A DNA stretch of 64,000 bases. Origin: Umbilicaria muhlenbergii (taxonomy: Eukaryota > Ascomycota > Lecanoromycetes > Umbilicariales > Umbilicariaceae). The notes beneath the pieces are model-generated. The model saw only the letters and a list, made by a program, of their open reading frames with translations, did not search any database and was not told where the DNA came from. Of the stretch, positions 24,230-36,382 are shown piece after piece (the stretch's first letter is position 1; every line of letters starts with the position of its first letter). The translations under genes and the position numbers were made by a program. The stretch spans positions 6,628,495 through 6,692,494 of the forward strand of contig KK106982.1 of NCBI GenBank assembly GCA_000611775.1. The letters run 5' to 3'.

Positions 24230-25320
24230 ATGATTTCACAAACTGCTTCAGAAACTTCACAAGCAACAGTTAATGATGATTCAATCATCTTTGACTCTCA
24301 GTCATGACACGCCACTCCTACATTCTCTGAGGAGTTCATCATGATGAATATCAAAATTCAACTTGTGAAGATTCAACTCATGAGTGAGAAGGAACATACT
24401 AAGCAGGCTGAGCTTAAGACTCACAGATGATTTACATCAGATTTATCTTCAGCTCTGAAACACGCCTGCTATGAAAAGTGAGTCAAAGATGAAGACCTTT
24501 ACCGTACAAAGGACTACCCTCACTTTCAGCAGTATGTACATCAAATTGAGCACCTTCCCGCGGAGCTCCGCCTTGAAGAGTCAGATCAATATCTGAACTA
24601 CAAAATTGCAGAGTGATGAGTTGCACATCATGAAGAAAAGAGCTTGAAAGATACCTGGAAAAATCAGAAGAACTTTTTAGAGTCTCTTTTAAAAAATCAT
24701 GATAACTGAGTGTATAACACATGAATGAATTGAATGAATTGCCACAAGTTAAGCAGTGAATCTGATGATGAGTACCTTCACAGGTCAGATGAACTTCTGA
24801 TTTAAATAAGAAATGAAGTGAAGGATTATCATCAAATTCAGCTAATGATCTTCTTCAAGAGCTTGAATCATGTCATGAAGCAAAAGATTCATGAACACTC
24901 TGTGTTTTCAAACTCTCATGAAGATTTGATTACACTCATGAAGAAACTCCGTCTCAGCATCAGGACTGAAACTCACTCATGAACAATAATCATGAATAGT
25001 GACTTCAGCAGGAGCACTTCTGTGAACGCTGTGAAGCAGAAGGATCACAAACCTACAACATTCATCATCACTACATCACACAATCTGAAACCCTCATGAG
25101 GAGTGTTCTTTGACGGAGACTGCAACTACTGTGATAAGCACAGACATAAAGAACTGAACTGTCTTAAGAAGAAGTCAGACAACACTGTGAGCAGGACTCT
25201 GTCAACTGATTCAGTTAACAGCAGTAATCATGTCATGGCAGCCTCTGAGGCTATCATGAAGGTCATCATGAAGTCAAGATCAGAGAAGGGTGCATCCTTT
25301 AAGATGAAGACATGATTATG
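24230..25320 (+). pseudogene. gag region of the Ty3/gypsy fossil
   Basis: A decayed capsid-nucleocapsid region. The best landmark is a CCHC zinc knuckle of spacing C-x2-C-x4-H-x4-C at about 25,121-25,165, followed by a basic, Ser-rich tail (to 25,313). The order capsid-like helices then zinc knuckle is standard for gag. Broken; treated as a fossil. Confidence 0.8.
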
Positions 25321-25339
25321 ACTCACAGTACACCTTGCA

Positions 25340-28300
25340 GAGAGATCACTTTCAGCTGTCCTTGACAGTGCTAATGACCTCAATCTCCTTCACAAGGATA
25401 TTGTGAAGGGCTTATCTTCAGTCTTTAAGATGTTACTGCTTCATCATGCTGAAGGAGATACCTTGCGGACTTATTCTGTTTATCATGAAGTGATAAAGGT
25501 TCAGGACTCTTTCAGAGTCTGAAAATAAACTTGCAAACCTTTTACCTCTGCTGACTTAGAGATGTCAGTAATCTTAAAATTATCATGATTACAACAGAAT
25601 AATCTGAAGGTTGACTTCATCAATCTTACAGTACAGTGAAGGTCAGATGCAGGAGACTCTTTAACAACTTCACTGCTGAAAGAGATCATCATAAAGGGCC
25701 TCATGAGAAAACTCAGAGATCTTAAGGTGAACTACATGATGCAGAGATTGCAGGTGGTAGATCTTGATGAATTAAAAAACTTCATGAACCTGATTCCTGA
25801 AGCTTACAAGAGCCTCACAGAGGTCTTTTCAGAAACTCAGGTGAAAACTCTGCCTTTTCATCACAAAGAAGATCACTCAATTAACCTGCTGAAGAGGACA
25901 ACATCACCTTTTGACCTTATGTACAACCTTTTCATGAAGGAGTTGACTGTACTATGAGAGTATTTGAACATCAACCTCATGAATGAGTTTATTCAGCTGT
26001 CATGATCTTCTGCAGAAACGTCAGTGCTCTTTGCATTTAAGAGTGATGAAGGCTTGCGGCTCTGCGTGAACTATCAGGGGTTAAATGCTATTACTCAAAA
26101 GAACTGATACTCTTTATCACTGATTAACAAGATCATGAACTGTGTCTGTGACACTCAGATCTTTATAAAGATTGACGTCAAAAACACCTACTATCACATT
26201 CACATACATGAGGGTGATGAGTGAAAGACAGCCTTTCATATGAGGTACAGACTGTATGAATACTTGATTATGCCTTTTGAGCTTATCAATGCTCCTGTGA
26301 GTTTTCAGTCTTATATTCATGAAGTCCTTCATGAACATCTAGACATCTTCATGATCATATTCCTGAATGATATACTGATTTACTCAATGGAAGAGAGTCA
26401 GCATGAACAGCATGTTCAGATTGTCTTGAAAGCTCTGCTCACAGCAGAGTTGTTCACAAAGCTTTTTAAATGCTTGTTTAATGTGAAGCGTGTGCCCTTC
26501 TTGAGATACATTATCACAGATACAGGGGTTGAAATGAAGATGAATCACATATTCATCATTATCAACTGGTCAGAGCCAGAAAGTGTACATGAAGTGTAAA
26601 CATTTCTGAGCTTCATGAACTTCTATCAGAGGTTCATACAGGGCTTCTCATGTATCACTGCACCTCTCACGGAGATCACTAAAGGGTTTAATGCAAAATC
26701 AAACAAGGAGCTGATCTCACAGAGGGCAGGCTTCCTGTCTTTGAAGGCACAGACTGCCTTTAAAGTTCTTGTGTGAGCTTTCACTACTGCTCCGTTCCTG
26801 CAGCATTTCAACGTCACATTATCAATACAGCTTGAAATGGATGCCTCAGGGTATGTGATCTCAGGCATTCTCTCACAAAAACACTCTGATGAGTGAAGAG
26901 TTACAGCTTATTTCTCATGAAAGATGATACCTGTGAAATGAAAGTATGAAACTCATGATGAAGAACTGCTCATGATAGTTGAGAGTTTCCATCATTGACA
27001 GCACTATTTAGAAGGATTCACTCATCCAGTTGAAGTGCTATCAGATCATTCAAGCTTGTGAAGCTTTATGACTACTCATAAGCTCTCACAAAGACAGGTT
27101 TGATGAGCGTTGACCTTATCAGCCTATGATTTTGTTATCACTTACTGAAAGGGAAATCTGAATTCTGCTGACGGCCCTTCATGGAGACCTGATCATCAAC
27201 ATGAAGTGAAACAAGAGGATCAGACTGAGGATGCCTCAGTGTTGCAGCAGGTGCTGTTCCTGACAGTAGCTCTGATTTCAGTTGAGCTTAAGGATGACTT
27301 ATTGGCTCAGGAGGTACACCTTCATGAGGTATTAATTGCAGGCACAATGAGTCCCCGGCAGTGAAACCAATGGAAACAGGCCTCTGAGGCTGTTTTGAAT
27401 GAAGGATCTTACAAAGAGGTTGACACCTCTCTCATTGAAATGTTACCTGAATTCTTGTGGATTGATCCCCTCATGAAGCATATGCTGAAACAGATCACTG
27501 CTCATGAAGTTAATTCAAGAATGTCAGGTTCTCACTCACTCTGATCATGAAGAGATGACCTTTTATACTTTGACTCAGTGCTTTATATACCTCATGTGAA
27601 GTCATTACGACTTGGGATTATTAAGAAGCATCATGATGAGCCACTTGTGAGTCACCTCATGACAGAGAAAATCTTTGCCCTAATACATGCAAAGTACTAC
27701 TGGCCAGACATGTGAAAGCAAATTCAAGAATACTGCAATTCTTGCCTTATCTGTCAGGGAGTCAGAGTCATTCATGAAAGGCAACTTGAATTATTACAGC
27801 TCATATCTATCCTGAAGGGACTCTGAGAGGTACTCACTCTAGACTTCATAACTGACCTTTCAGAGAGCCATGCTTATGAGGGTGTGTATGATGCCATACT
27901 GATGATGATGTGTAAATTCTCAAAGATGACACATTATATTTCAGCCAGAAAGGACTGAACTGCTGATCAACTCATGAAGGCCTTTGTGAGAGAGATTGTT
28001 AAACTGCATGAAGTCACTCAAGCTTTAATTTCAGATCATGAATCTGTTTTTACCTCATGACTCTGAGCCAACTTGATGTTCATGTTGAAGATTGATCACT
28101 GGTTGAGCACTGCCTTTCATCCGCAAACTGATGAGCAGACTGAACAGCAGAATAACATGCTGAAACAGTACCTGTGAAGCTATGTCAACTATCAACAGGA
28201 CAATTGAGCCTCACTTTTAGCATTAACTGAGTTCACATACAACATGAGCCTACACTCTTCTACTGAAAAGGCATCATTTGAGGTCATCTATGACTTCATA

Positions 28301-28940
28301 TCTAGATCAGATATGCTCACTGTGAAGGAACTCATGAAGTACTCTGCAGTTAAGGGAATTATCACTGAAGCTGAGCAGCTTGTGAAGTGTCTTCATAAGA
28401 CTTGAATAAAAGTCTGCAGAGCTCTTGTGAAGTCTCAAGAGTATCAAGTTAAGCACTACAATCAGTCTCACCTTGATGTGATCTATAAAGTCAGACAGTT
28501 AGTCTGATTAAAGGTCAAGAACATAACCCTGAAGTGATCCTCACAGAAGCTGAATTGACAGCGTTATGAATCCTTTCAGATTGTAAAGAAGATTGAGAAC
28601 ATTACTTATCAGCTGAAACTATCAGAGGAACTTCACATTCATGATGTGTTTCATGTTAGCCTGCTTCATGATCATAAACTGCAGGCAGGTGAGGATACAT
28701 CAGAGTTTAAATCACTTCACTTCATGAAGGACTCAGCTGAAAGGGAGTGAAAGATTGAAGTTATAACAACCTCATGAATTGTGATCAGCCCTGAGGATAA
28801 ACCTGTTCTACAATATCACATTGTGTGAAAGGAATCCTCAGAGATTACTTAAGAGCCTGTGAATAACACCTGCAACTTCAAGAAATTGATTAAAAAGTTT
28901 CATGAGGACTTCCCTGAGGCTTCATGAATCATAATCAATG
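25340..28940 (+). pseudogene. pol region of the Ty3/gypsy fossil
   Basis: Parts in order: a probable protease region (25,340-25,700), reverse transcriptase (about 25,950-26,640) with the catalytic-loop neighbourhood near 26,360, RNase H (about 26,740-27,150), the zinc-binding and catalytic integrase parts (about 27,590-28,330), the integrase C-terminal part (about 28,400-28,680) and a chromodomain (about 28,740-28,920). The chromodomain places it in the chromovirus branch, whose integrases use it to target heterochromatin. Broken many times. Confidence 0.9.
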
Positions 28941-29149
28941 CTGATACATGTTCATGAGGGAACTGAGCAAAGGGCTAAGATCTCTTCTGCTCATCAGAGC
29001 ATTAAACTACTGAAGGACTGAAAGTGAAATCACTTCATGAAGCTTGAAGGCTCATGAAGGGATGAGTCATGCTGACTTCAGCCTGTTGAGACTTATTAAT
29101 TCTTAGCACTGTGAAGAGGTTCAACTCAGAGCTAGAGTCCTGTGAGGGG

Positions 29150-30300
29150 TAACTCTCACAGGAGCTGATATTTACCTCTGAAAGAACTTGAATATCTCAA
29201 TCATCATCAGTTTATCACAGTGATATTTCTCTTCAGTGAAGCCTGTGAGTCTTCACCTTCACAGGGGCGTTGAGTCTAAGCAGCAGCTGCAGCAGCTTTG
29301 TGAGTCTTGCTCACTCAGCATTTCTCCTGCTTGCGCGCCTTGCGCGCCTCCTTGTGACCCTCAGGGTCAGGGTTGGCTGAGGGTGAAGATGAAGATGAAG
29401 GTGAACTCAGTTCCTGTGAGGGAGATGATGAGGCCAGGGGTGATGAAGATGAAGCTGTGAATGATTAGCAAAAGCGCTTCATGAAAACATATCATAAAGT
29501 CATACAGAGGAAGATGCAGGCCTTATTGATGTGCCAGTGACACTTCACGCACTTGACGGCGTGAGGGGAGAGGAAACAACTCTTAAAATGATTGAGATCA
29601 TGACCTGCAGCAGCAGCAACACATGACTCACAGGCTTGAGGGAGGATGTCTTCAATCTTCACAATTATTATCATGAAGGTCAGTCACGAAGCGTTCTCAC
29701 AGAGGGTGATCATGAAGGTCACTTACAGACCGCCTCATGATCTTGCTCACAGTCAGTGAGCTGAACAAGCTGCTGTGAGATGACACAGTCACGGAGCTGA
29801 GCCTCTCCGTGAAGGGCTACCTCATGAAAGGTTTGATTGCAAGGGGCTGAGTCAGAGGCCTGCATGAACAAAGGAAATAAATAAGAATCACAGATGATTT
29901 GCCTGAAGGTGTTGATGATGTGATCAGTGTGAAGCATGATGAGCTGTACCACTGTTAGCAAAAAGGCACCATGAAGGCAAGCATCATGAAGGCAAGCATC
30001 ATGAAGGCAAGCATCATGAAGACAAGCATCACGGGGGCAAAACATTGCAAGAGGCATCACAAGAACCATGATCATGAACTTACCTGATGAGGGGTGAAAG
30101 GTTGAAGTTGTGAAGGTTGCTGACAGTGAAAACTCTGACCTTATGATCTGCGTGAGTCATTCATGAGGCTTGGCAAAGTGAATCTGAATGACCTCATGAA
30201 CAGCTGAACAGGCTCACAAATGAGCAATAATCATCATGAACATTGAGTCAGTGTATAAATCAGCCATAACTTCACAAACATCTTGTGAAGGGAGACTCTT
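29150..30300 (-). other. Antisense coding-like segment between pol and 3' LTR
   Basis: The 1.4 kb between the chromodomain and the 3' LTR holds reverse-strand open pieces: 30,075-29,719 (118 codons) and 29,674-29,492 (60 codons). The latter has paired cysteines (ACESC, then CVKCHWHINKAC) in a zinc-cluster-like layout. The forward strand has only a short, low-complexity open piece at 29,236-29,460. An additional antisense gene is known in some LTR lineages; here it is an inference from cysteine spacing only. Confidence 0.4.
29971..30045. repeat. 15-bp tandem repeat ATGAAGGCAAGCATC
   Basis: Four direct copies (29,971-30,030), the fourth slightly changed, plus a degenerate fifth. Read in reverse it makes the repeated HDACL segment of the antisense open frame. 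Confidence 0.92.
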
Positions 30301-30473
30301 TTTCTCACTGAGTTTTAATGAGCTCCGCAACATATTTTTTTTTATGATTTTAAAATTTTTTTTTCTGACCTACAGGGTCATTTTTTTAACTGTTACTGAT
30401 GCATTGTGAAGCGCTTCTCAGTGAAGGCTTGCAACTGTGAACGTCATCATACTCATGAGGGCATGAGCCTTTG

Positions 30474-30487
30474 AAGGGGGGGGGCAA
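30474..30487 (+). other. Polypurine tract of the Ty3/gypsy fossil
   Basis: GAAGGGGGGGGGCAA-like purine run lies immediately before the 3' LTR, the expected place of the plus-strand primer. Confidence 0.8.
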
Positions 30488-30942
30488 TGTGAGCATTCAG
30501 TGTACAGAACTCACCAGGTGCTAATTCAGAATAAGAAAGATTATGCTTAACAATGACACAGCCTTATGAAGGTAACTTTCACTAGTGAATCAACCTCATG
30601 AGGAAGCTCAGCTAATAAACATCACTCCTGACACTTCATGAAAGTGATTAAAGGAGTTGACATCATTGATGACACCTCATGAAGGTGTGATTCAGTAATG
30701 AACACCTCATGAAAGCAGCTTCACTGAGGTGACTGCTTCATGAGACCTTCCTCAGGCAGGCTAGCTTCAAAAGGGATATATTATGAGGTTAAAGCATGTC
30801 TCACTTTCTTTCTTAGCAATAATTCTCTACCTACTAGCAATATCATACTATTGTGAATCATCAACTATAAGTTTAAGTCATTATTGTCACATAGCTTCAT
30901 AATTCCTTAGTTAAGATATTACCTTGCAGTAGTACGCTTACA
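30488..30942 (+). repeat. 3' LTR
   Basis: 455 bp, same ends as the 5' LTR; followed directly by the CTGAG duplication at 30,943-30,947 and then by the resumed JmjC frame. Confidence 0.93.
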
Positions 30943-32820
30943 CTGAGCTCCTTGAAGACAAGTTTAGAGAAATAAACAACTCTTATTATTTATCACATTG
31001 TGCACAGCTTTTATGTCACTTTGCAACATACTATCCTACCTCTGTTCTAGATGAGTGGAAGATCTCATACAAAATCATTCATCAGAAAGGTGAAGAGGTA
31101 GTTATTATCTTTTCTTAAGTTTATCATCAAGGCTTTAATGTTGAATACACTTTTGCAGAAGCTGTCAATTATGCTGATCAAGATTGAAATATTCAGAGGT
31201 ATCATGACTGCAGCTCTTTAAACTGCTCTGACAGTCTTATTAAAAATTTAATGCTGAAATTCTGAGATCAGGATGAAGAACAATATTTGAAGAGAAATAA
31301 TGACAATGAAAGGCATGCAAGTAATCTGATCACTGAGAAGAAGCATCTTGCTCACAGAAATGATCACTTTACAGTCAAGACAAGAGAAGTGCCTCAAAGA
31401 AAGTCAGAACAAAAGCTGACTGCAAATCTTAAAAAGCAGAGTTCCTCAGGTGAAGGAGTTAAGAGAAAGTTTAACTTTCAAGAAACTGAAGAAGCACTGA
31501 AGAAAATTTTAAAAACACAAAAGTTCTTTATGAAGAGTAATTAAGCATTTTTCAAGAACCTTCTGCTCATTTTTAAAAACTTAAAACAGCCTGTTGATGT
31601 GTTTCAAATCTTTATTGACTGCAGTCAAAATTAAGATCAAAATGCAATAATGCTTCTGATATGACTGTTCTTTGCTATAGTGAGTTCAGATGCTTTTCAT
31701 CAGTTACATGATGCATGTACAGTTAATCAACAGGATGAAGAGCTTGCAATGACTCAATTAATAAACAGCATCTGCAAAACAATAAAATGCCTTGATCAGC
31801 TCAATGTTTTAATGTTCACAGTCTTAATTTTGCAACAATATCATCTGATGTTCCTTGCATCTCATCACACTGAATGAGAAACCTATCATGAAATCAGAAA
31901 ACATGAATGCACGCAAAGGAAATTCCTGTACAGTCACATGAATTCAATACACATCAAGTGAAATGTTACTGAGGAGGATAAGTTCAGCTGTTCTTTCATT
32001 ATGACTTTAGCTGATATGATGACTGAGGCTTATCCTGATATGAAATCAAGTGAAAGGCGTGAAACAGCACAGAACTCAGTATATCAGAAAAGATTACAAT
32101 CACTTAAGAACAGAATTTATAGTGAAAAGAATTGACAGAAGATGCAGCAACAGCTTTCTTTAAAAATTCTTACTTTAATGCTCACACATGAAGACTATAA
32201 TATTCATAATTATGAGTAAGATTTTCTAACAATAATTTTCAGCCTTTTCTGACTCAAATTAAAGTTGAAAGACTGTCTGATTTTTTATTTACATTGTTTC
32301 TGAACATTCTAGTTGAATTCCGTGAAGACTTTCTTCAAAAAGTCAGTGATTTGATTTCTCAACACATTCACAAAATTCTATGCTGAGAAGACCTAAGTCA
32401 AAGGTATGTATTTGAGGATTTAGATGAGATCACTCTGAAGCAAGAATCATGAAATTCTGAAAAGTTTATAAATTTTTGCAAGTCACACACTTGATAATAA
32501 TCAGATTGAAACATGAGTACTTTCAATTAAAACAGTTCAATTAGAAAAGAGGCTGAAATGAGTGATGAGGCACTGACATGAACATTTCAGGCATTCTTGA
32601 TGTGTGAAGTGTTCTGAACTAACTGGTTATTGACTGCTGACTGCTGACTTCCTTCATTTTGAAAGCACTTCAATGACTGCAGTCAGCTCAGATTGTTGGC
32701 AGAGAGTGAAGAGTGTATGAAGGTGACAGAATGATGACAGCAATAATGTAATAAAAGTGATGACAGTGATGATGATGACAGTGATGCAGAGTGAGAGGTA
32801 AGCAGTTGTCTCTGCATCTC
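30943..32820 (+). pseudogene. JmjC-domain protein, C-terminal part (after the insertion)
   Basis: The JmjC frame resumes at the target duplication with LLEDKFREINNSYYLSHCAQ. SVLDEWKISYKIIHQKGEEV (about 31,040) and the strand holding the second iron-ligand His, VYHQGFNVEYTFAEAVNY (about 31,117-31,172), complete the fold. A basic linker (31,287-31,540), a helical region (SSDAFHQLHDACTVNQQDEE, 31,682 onward; RLQSLKNRIYSEKN, about 32,090) and a Ser/Asp-rich tail (about 32,755-32,800) follow, with several probable introns. The continuity of protein sense across the inserted element is what identifies both halves as one gene. Exact 3' end uncertain. Confidence 0.78.
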
Positions 32821-32879
32821 TTAATTTATATACTCACACCCAAAAATGAATATGACAGAAATTACACAAATATTCTGAA

Positions 32880-33600
32880 GAGCACTTGAAAACATTCTGT
32901 GACATGAAATATTATCTTGCTCCAGAAATTGTTCAGAATGAATCAGGGTACATTAATACAGTTGATATTTAATCTCTCAGTACAGTTGCTTCAGAACTTG
33001 TTTACAGTCTCTTAAAAGCACTGCACAAGTGAAGTGCTTGAGATTGATTAAACACAATACACTATTATGCTCACAAGCAACATGAGATGCTGATGACTCT
33101 TTTGCAAAAAATGCTTAACTTACAGCCACCTGCATGACATTCTGCAGACAGATGTTTGCTGAAGATGAAATTATGAGATGCTGTGCTGTTGTCATCACCT
33201 TCATCAGCTGCAACAACATTAAGGCAAATTCAAGTTCCATCAAGTAAGATCTTGAAAAACTGTCTTCAGAGAGTTAAGCATCATCAAAAGACTCTTATGC
33301 CACAAGTTCAGGTTATAAAAGCGTGGCTGAGAAGATCACTGAACCTCTTTGATGCTATCTCAAGTGAAATTGATCTTGAAACAAAGGTGAAAGCCCTGGG
33401 TAACATCCTAGATGACAAGGTGAAGGATGAGGAAAGGAAAGAAGCAGAAGAATAAAAAGACAAAGCTGAAGATGACAGTAATGAATGAGAGATCTAATCA
33501 AGGCATCAAGTGCAGAAGAAGGAGAGGTTGAAACTTTTAATTCAAAAAGAAGAAACATCATGAGTGCATGAAGTGAAATACAGAGTGACAATCATCATTC
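32880..33600 (+). pseudogene. Protein kinase, C-terminal half only, decayed
   Basis: The frame begins inside the activation segment: LKTFCDMKYYLAPEIVQNE (about 32,897-32,945) holds the APE motif, and INTVDI-stop-SLSTVASELVY is subdomain IX (DxWSLG) and the helix after it. A C-lobe end (HEMLMTLLQKMLNLQPPA, then a histidine where Arg of subdomain XI is usual) leads into a Ser-rich linker and an acidic, Glu/Lys-rich helix (33,340-33,480). The N-lobe, HRD and DFG parts are absent upstream, where the JmjC tail lies, so this is a truncated copy. It resembles the kinase family at 36-39 kb in style but is not the same sequence. Confidence 0.7.
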
Positions 33601-33649
33601 AGTAATCTTTCATCAAAGCGTCATCCCTTTCAGCTCATCCTCACACTGA

Positions 33650-35660
33650 GTCACTTGCAATTCAACATTCATTAGCAACCTAGATAGAGAAGAGCTATCA
33701 AAGTGAATGAAGACTACTTCAGAAAGGTAGCCCTCATTGCAACTAAGCAAGAGATCAGAAGAAGGTTGAACAACAATAATAATTTTTATGATTTAATTCA
33801 CTTCATAGTACATCTTAAATGAAATCATTCTATGAGACTCTGAGATTCTTGAAAATTAACTGCAGATGAGAGTTGATTTGATTAAGTCAAGAGGCATTAT
33901 GATCTGAAGGACTCTGATATTATATTACATAAATCTCAGTTTCTTCAACATCATTATGAACTTTTAATAGCCCCTTGCAATTTATCTGTTAGCATAAAAC
34001 TGCTCAACTTTCTCTGATATTCATTTGCTTCTGCGTGAAGTTGTAACAGCAGATGATGATCATTCTAAACTCATAAATGATGTGAACATCAACACCTTCA
34101 GTTTTCTTTTCTGCTGATCTCAGGACCTGACAATGTTGATGAGGCATGCTAATGAATTTGTATCATCAGCTTGTGTGAGGCAAGATGTTTTCATTCTAGC
34201 TGCTTTGAAAACTCTTGATGAGTGAATGAGGCGGAGAAAGGTGCTTGCTGAGTCAGGTGATGTTGTGTTTCCCTTAAGTTTAAACATTCATTCACTTCAG
34301 CGCAGGGCAAGATTCAGAGTTGAGGGTAGCAGCTTTATATCAAGCTCTGAATCTTGACTACCTGTCTGCTCTTCAGGTGATAATAGTGCAATGTGAAACA
34401 TGCTCTTCTCTTGATGAGGTTGAAGTCTTTTCTTCTGAGCAACTTTGAAAACTTTTGATGAATGAATCAGATCAAGAACTGACTCAGCTGTCATTTGCTT
34501 ACTTTTGTTACAGGATCATTGACTGCCTTTTAAAGATCCTTTGAACCTAGAGAACTCAGTAATTTGATCTGATCATGATACTGATTTCAGCATCTCAGGT
34601 TGATTCTGATGATGATGATTGCTGCTCTTGCTGTCTTGATATGCATCTGTGCACTTTAAAGTGATCATCAAGAGTTGCTGATTGATTCACTTCAGTAGAA
34701 CCTTACGCCGCCCTAAATCTCTTGTAGTACATGTCAACTTACTTTGAGCTGTTAGAACTCTTTTTATAAGTGAAAATATTTCCCTCAACTTTCTTGTGTC
34801 ATTCAGTTACTTCTGTACTGATTTGACTTCTTTCTGAGTCAGCTCAGTCAAAGCAGCTCTTTCAGTTATGTTTCTTGATTCATCAGATTTTGCAGTCTTC
34901 AGTCATTATTCTGTCAGCTTCATCTCTTGTTTTGTTAATTTCATCCTGTGATCTGCCTCATGAGACCGTCAACTGTTTTCAAAAACTCAGGTGATGTAAT
35001 TCAACTCATTTACTTTATTGAATCCTGCTGTTCCTGTCTTCCTTAATTTAGTCTGTGCTGATTTTAGCTCTTGTCAAGCTTGCTTAAACTTCTTCTCTAA
35101 CAGCTCAAGCTTTTGATAATGATAGAATTAATATTTTATTCAATTATTTAATCTGCTCTGTCAGTTTCACTCCTGATGAAGTTTAACATTCTTTTGAAAT
35201 CTCATCTTCTGTTGACGCTCCTGAAAAGACTGCAGGAAATCAGAAAACACATCTCATTTTATAAAGTATCATCAGGCTCTTTGCTGCCACTCATGAAATT
35301 CTCTTCAATCACTCAATTGTTCCTGAAATTTGAACTGATTTATGCCTCAATAAGAGATAATATCCTTGTGCTTTTCAAACTCTTTCAGGATATTGAACCT
35401 GAGATGAGCTGAGTGACATGATATGTCACCTTCTTGTATCAGAGCGCTGTGAGCTTTTTTCTCTTGATGTAACTCTCATTTTATTTCTTTGAGATCATCA
35501 GGACCTGAGGTGAATCTTGAGATGAATATTAAGGTGAATCTTGATCTGAATCTTGAGGAGACATGTCTTTTGTTTCTCAGTGCATTAATATGATGAAAGG
35601 TCAATATTGAACATAGTTTTATCTAAGTTTTGCCTCAAGCTCATTTGTGTTCACAGCAGC
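33650..35660 (-). pseudogene. Possible coiled-coil protein, decayed
   Basis: On the reverse strand, runs of charged helical sequence occur: EMKLTE and ITERAALTELTQKEVKSVQK (about 34,880-34,810), KLREIFSLIKRVLTAQSK (about 34,795-34,740), and the open piece MTAESVLDLIHSSKVFKVAQ (34,494-34,297). TGA codons interrupt them. Heptad-like spacing suggests coiled coil. Neither the ends nor a family can be set. A short forward open piece (35,176-35,412) is more likely a shadow. Confidence 0.3.
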
Positions 35661-35669
35661 AGACAGGGT

Positions 35670-36380
35670 CATCTGATCTCTTTGATGACTGAAATCTCTT
35701 AAAAGGAGAAATCTCTTATAAGCATAATGATATTCATGTTGAAGGAATAATTTAATAAACAAAAATTAAAGCTTCTTACTTAAGTTTCTTAAAATATTCT
35801 GAAGTCAGATTGAAGGGATCCTGTACCTCAAAGACACTTTTTAACAAAACAACAGTGTCAGCATAATTATCTCATGTTAAGGTGAGAAGCTGCAGTCCTA
35901 CTTATCTTCAATTCTTAAGATTCTCAACAGTTCAATTCAACAGATCCTTAATGAATGATAGCTCTGAGGAGAAAGACATGACATTCAGATAACACACAGC
36001 AAGTTAAATAAATATGTAGAGCAAAAGTGATGAGGAAATGTAAGTGACTCAGGTGATGAAGTTGACAAAGTCAGATCACATGAACTGAAGTTAAGTATCT
36101 TTAAATCCTGATGATCACTGATCTCTTTCAACCTCATGAAACTTGTAGTTCACTTCAAGTGTCAAGTTTTAAGTCCCTTTATCAAGCACACATTGGCCAC
36201 AAGATTCTCCCCACTATATATGATGAGCGCTAAGGTAGATCAAATTTTTTTAAGTAAAACTCTGAATTCTCCTTATAAGTAAAACTCATTTATGTTGTCC
36301 TGCTCACCTTCAGGCCAAAGTGTCAGCAACATATCATACAAAAATCATCATCATCAGTTTCATTCCTTTTCAGAGTATTC
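35670..36380. other. Intergenic; 5' side of the FHA-kinase gene
   Basis: No coherent frame or repeat was seen. AT-rich with scattered short pyrimidine runs. Confidence 0.35.
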
Positions 36381-36382
36381 AA

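Larger units (their letters stand above)
23693..30942 (+). mobile_element. Ty3/gypsy LTR retrotransposon fossil (chromovirus type)
   Basis: A structurally complete but broken element of about 7.25 kb: two 455-bp LTRs beginning TGTGAGCA and ending CTTACA, a purine-rich tract (about 30,474-30,487) directly before the 3' LTR, and an exact 5-bp target duplication. The internal part carries gag, protease/RT/RNase H/integrase and a C-terminal chromodomain in Ty3 order, then about 1.4 kb with reverse-strand coding potential. Dozens of breaks are present. The LTRs differ at about forty positions, all transitions, so hypermutation rather than a steady clock dominates and age cannot be read from them. 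It sits inside the JmjC gene. Confidence 0.95.
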
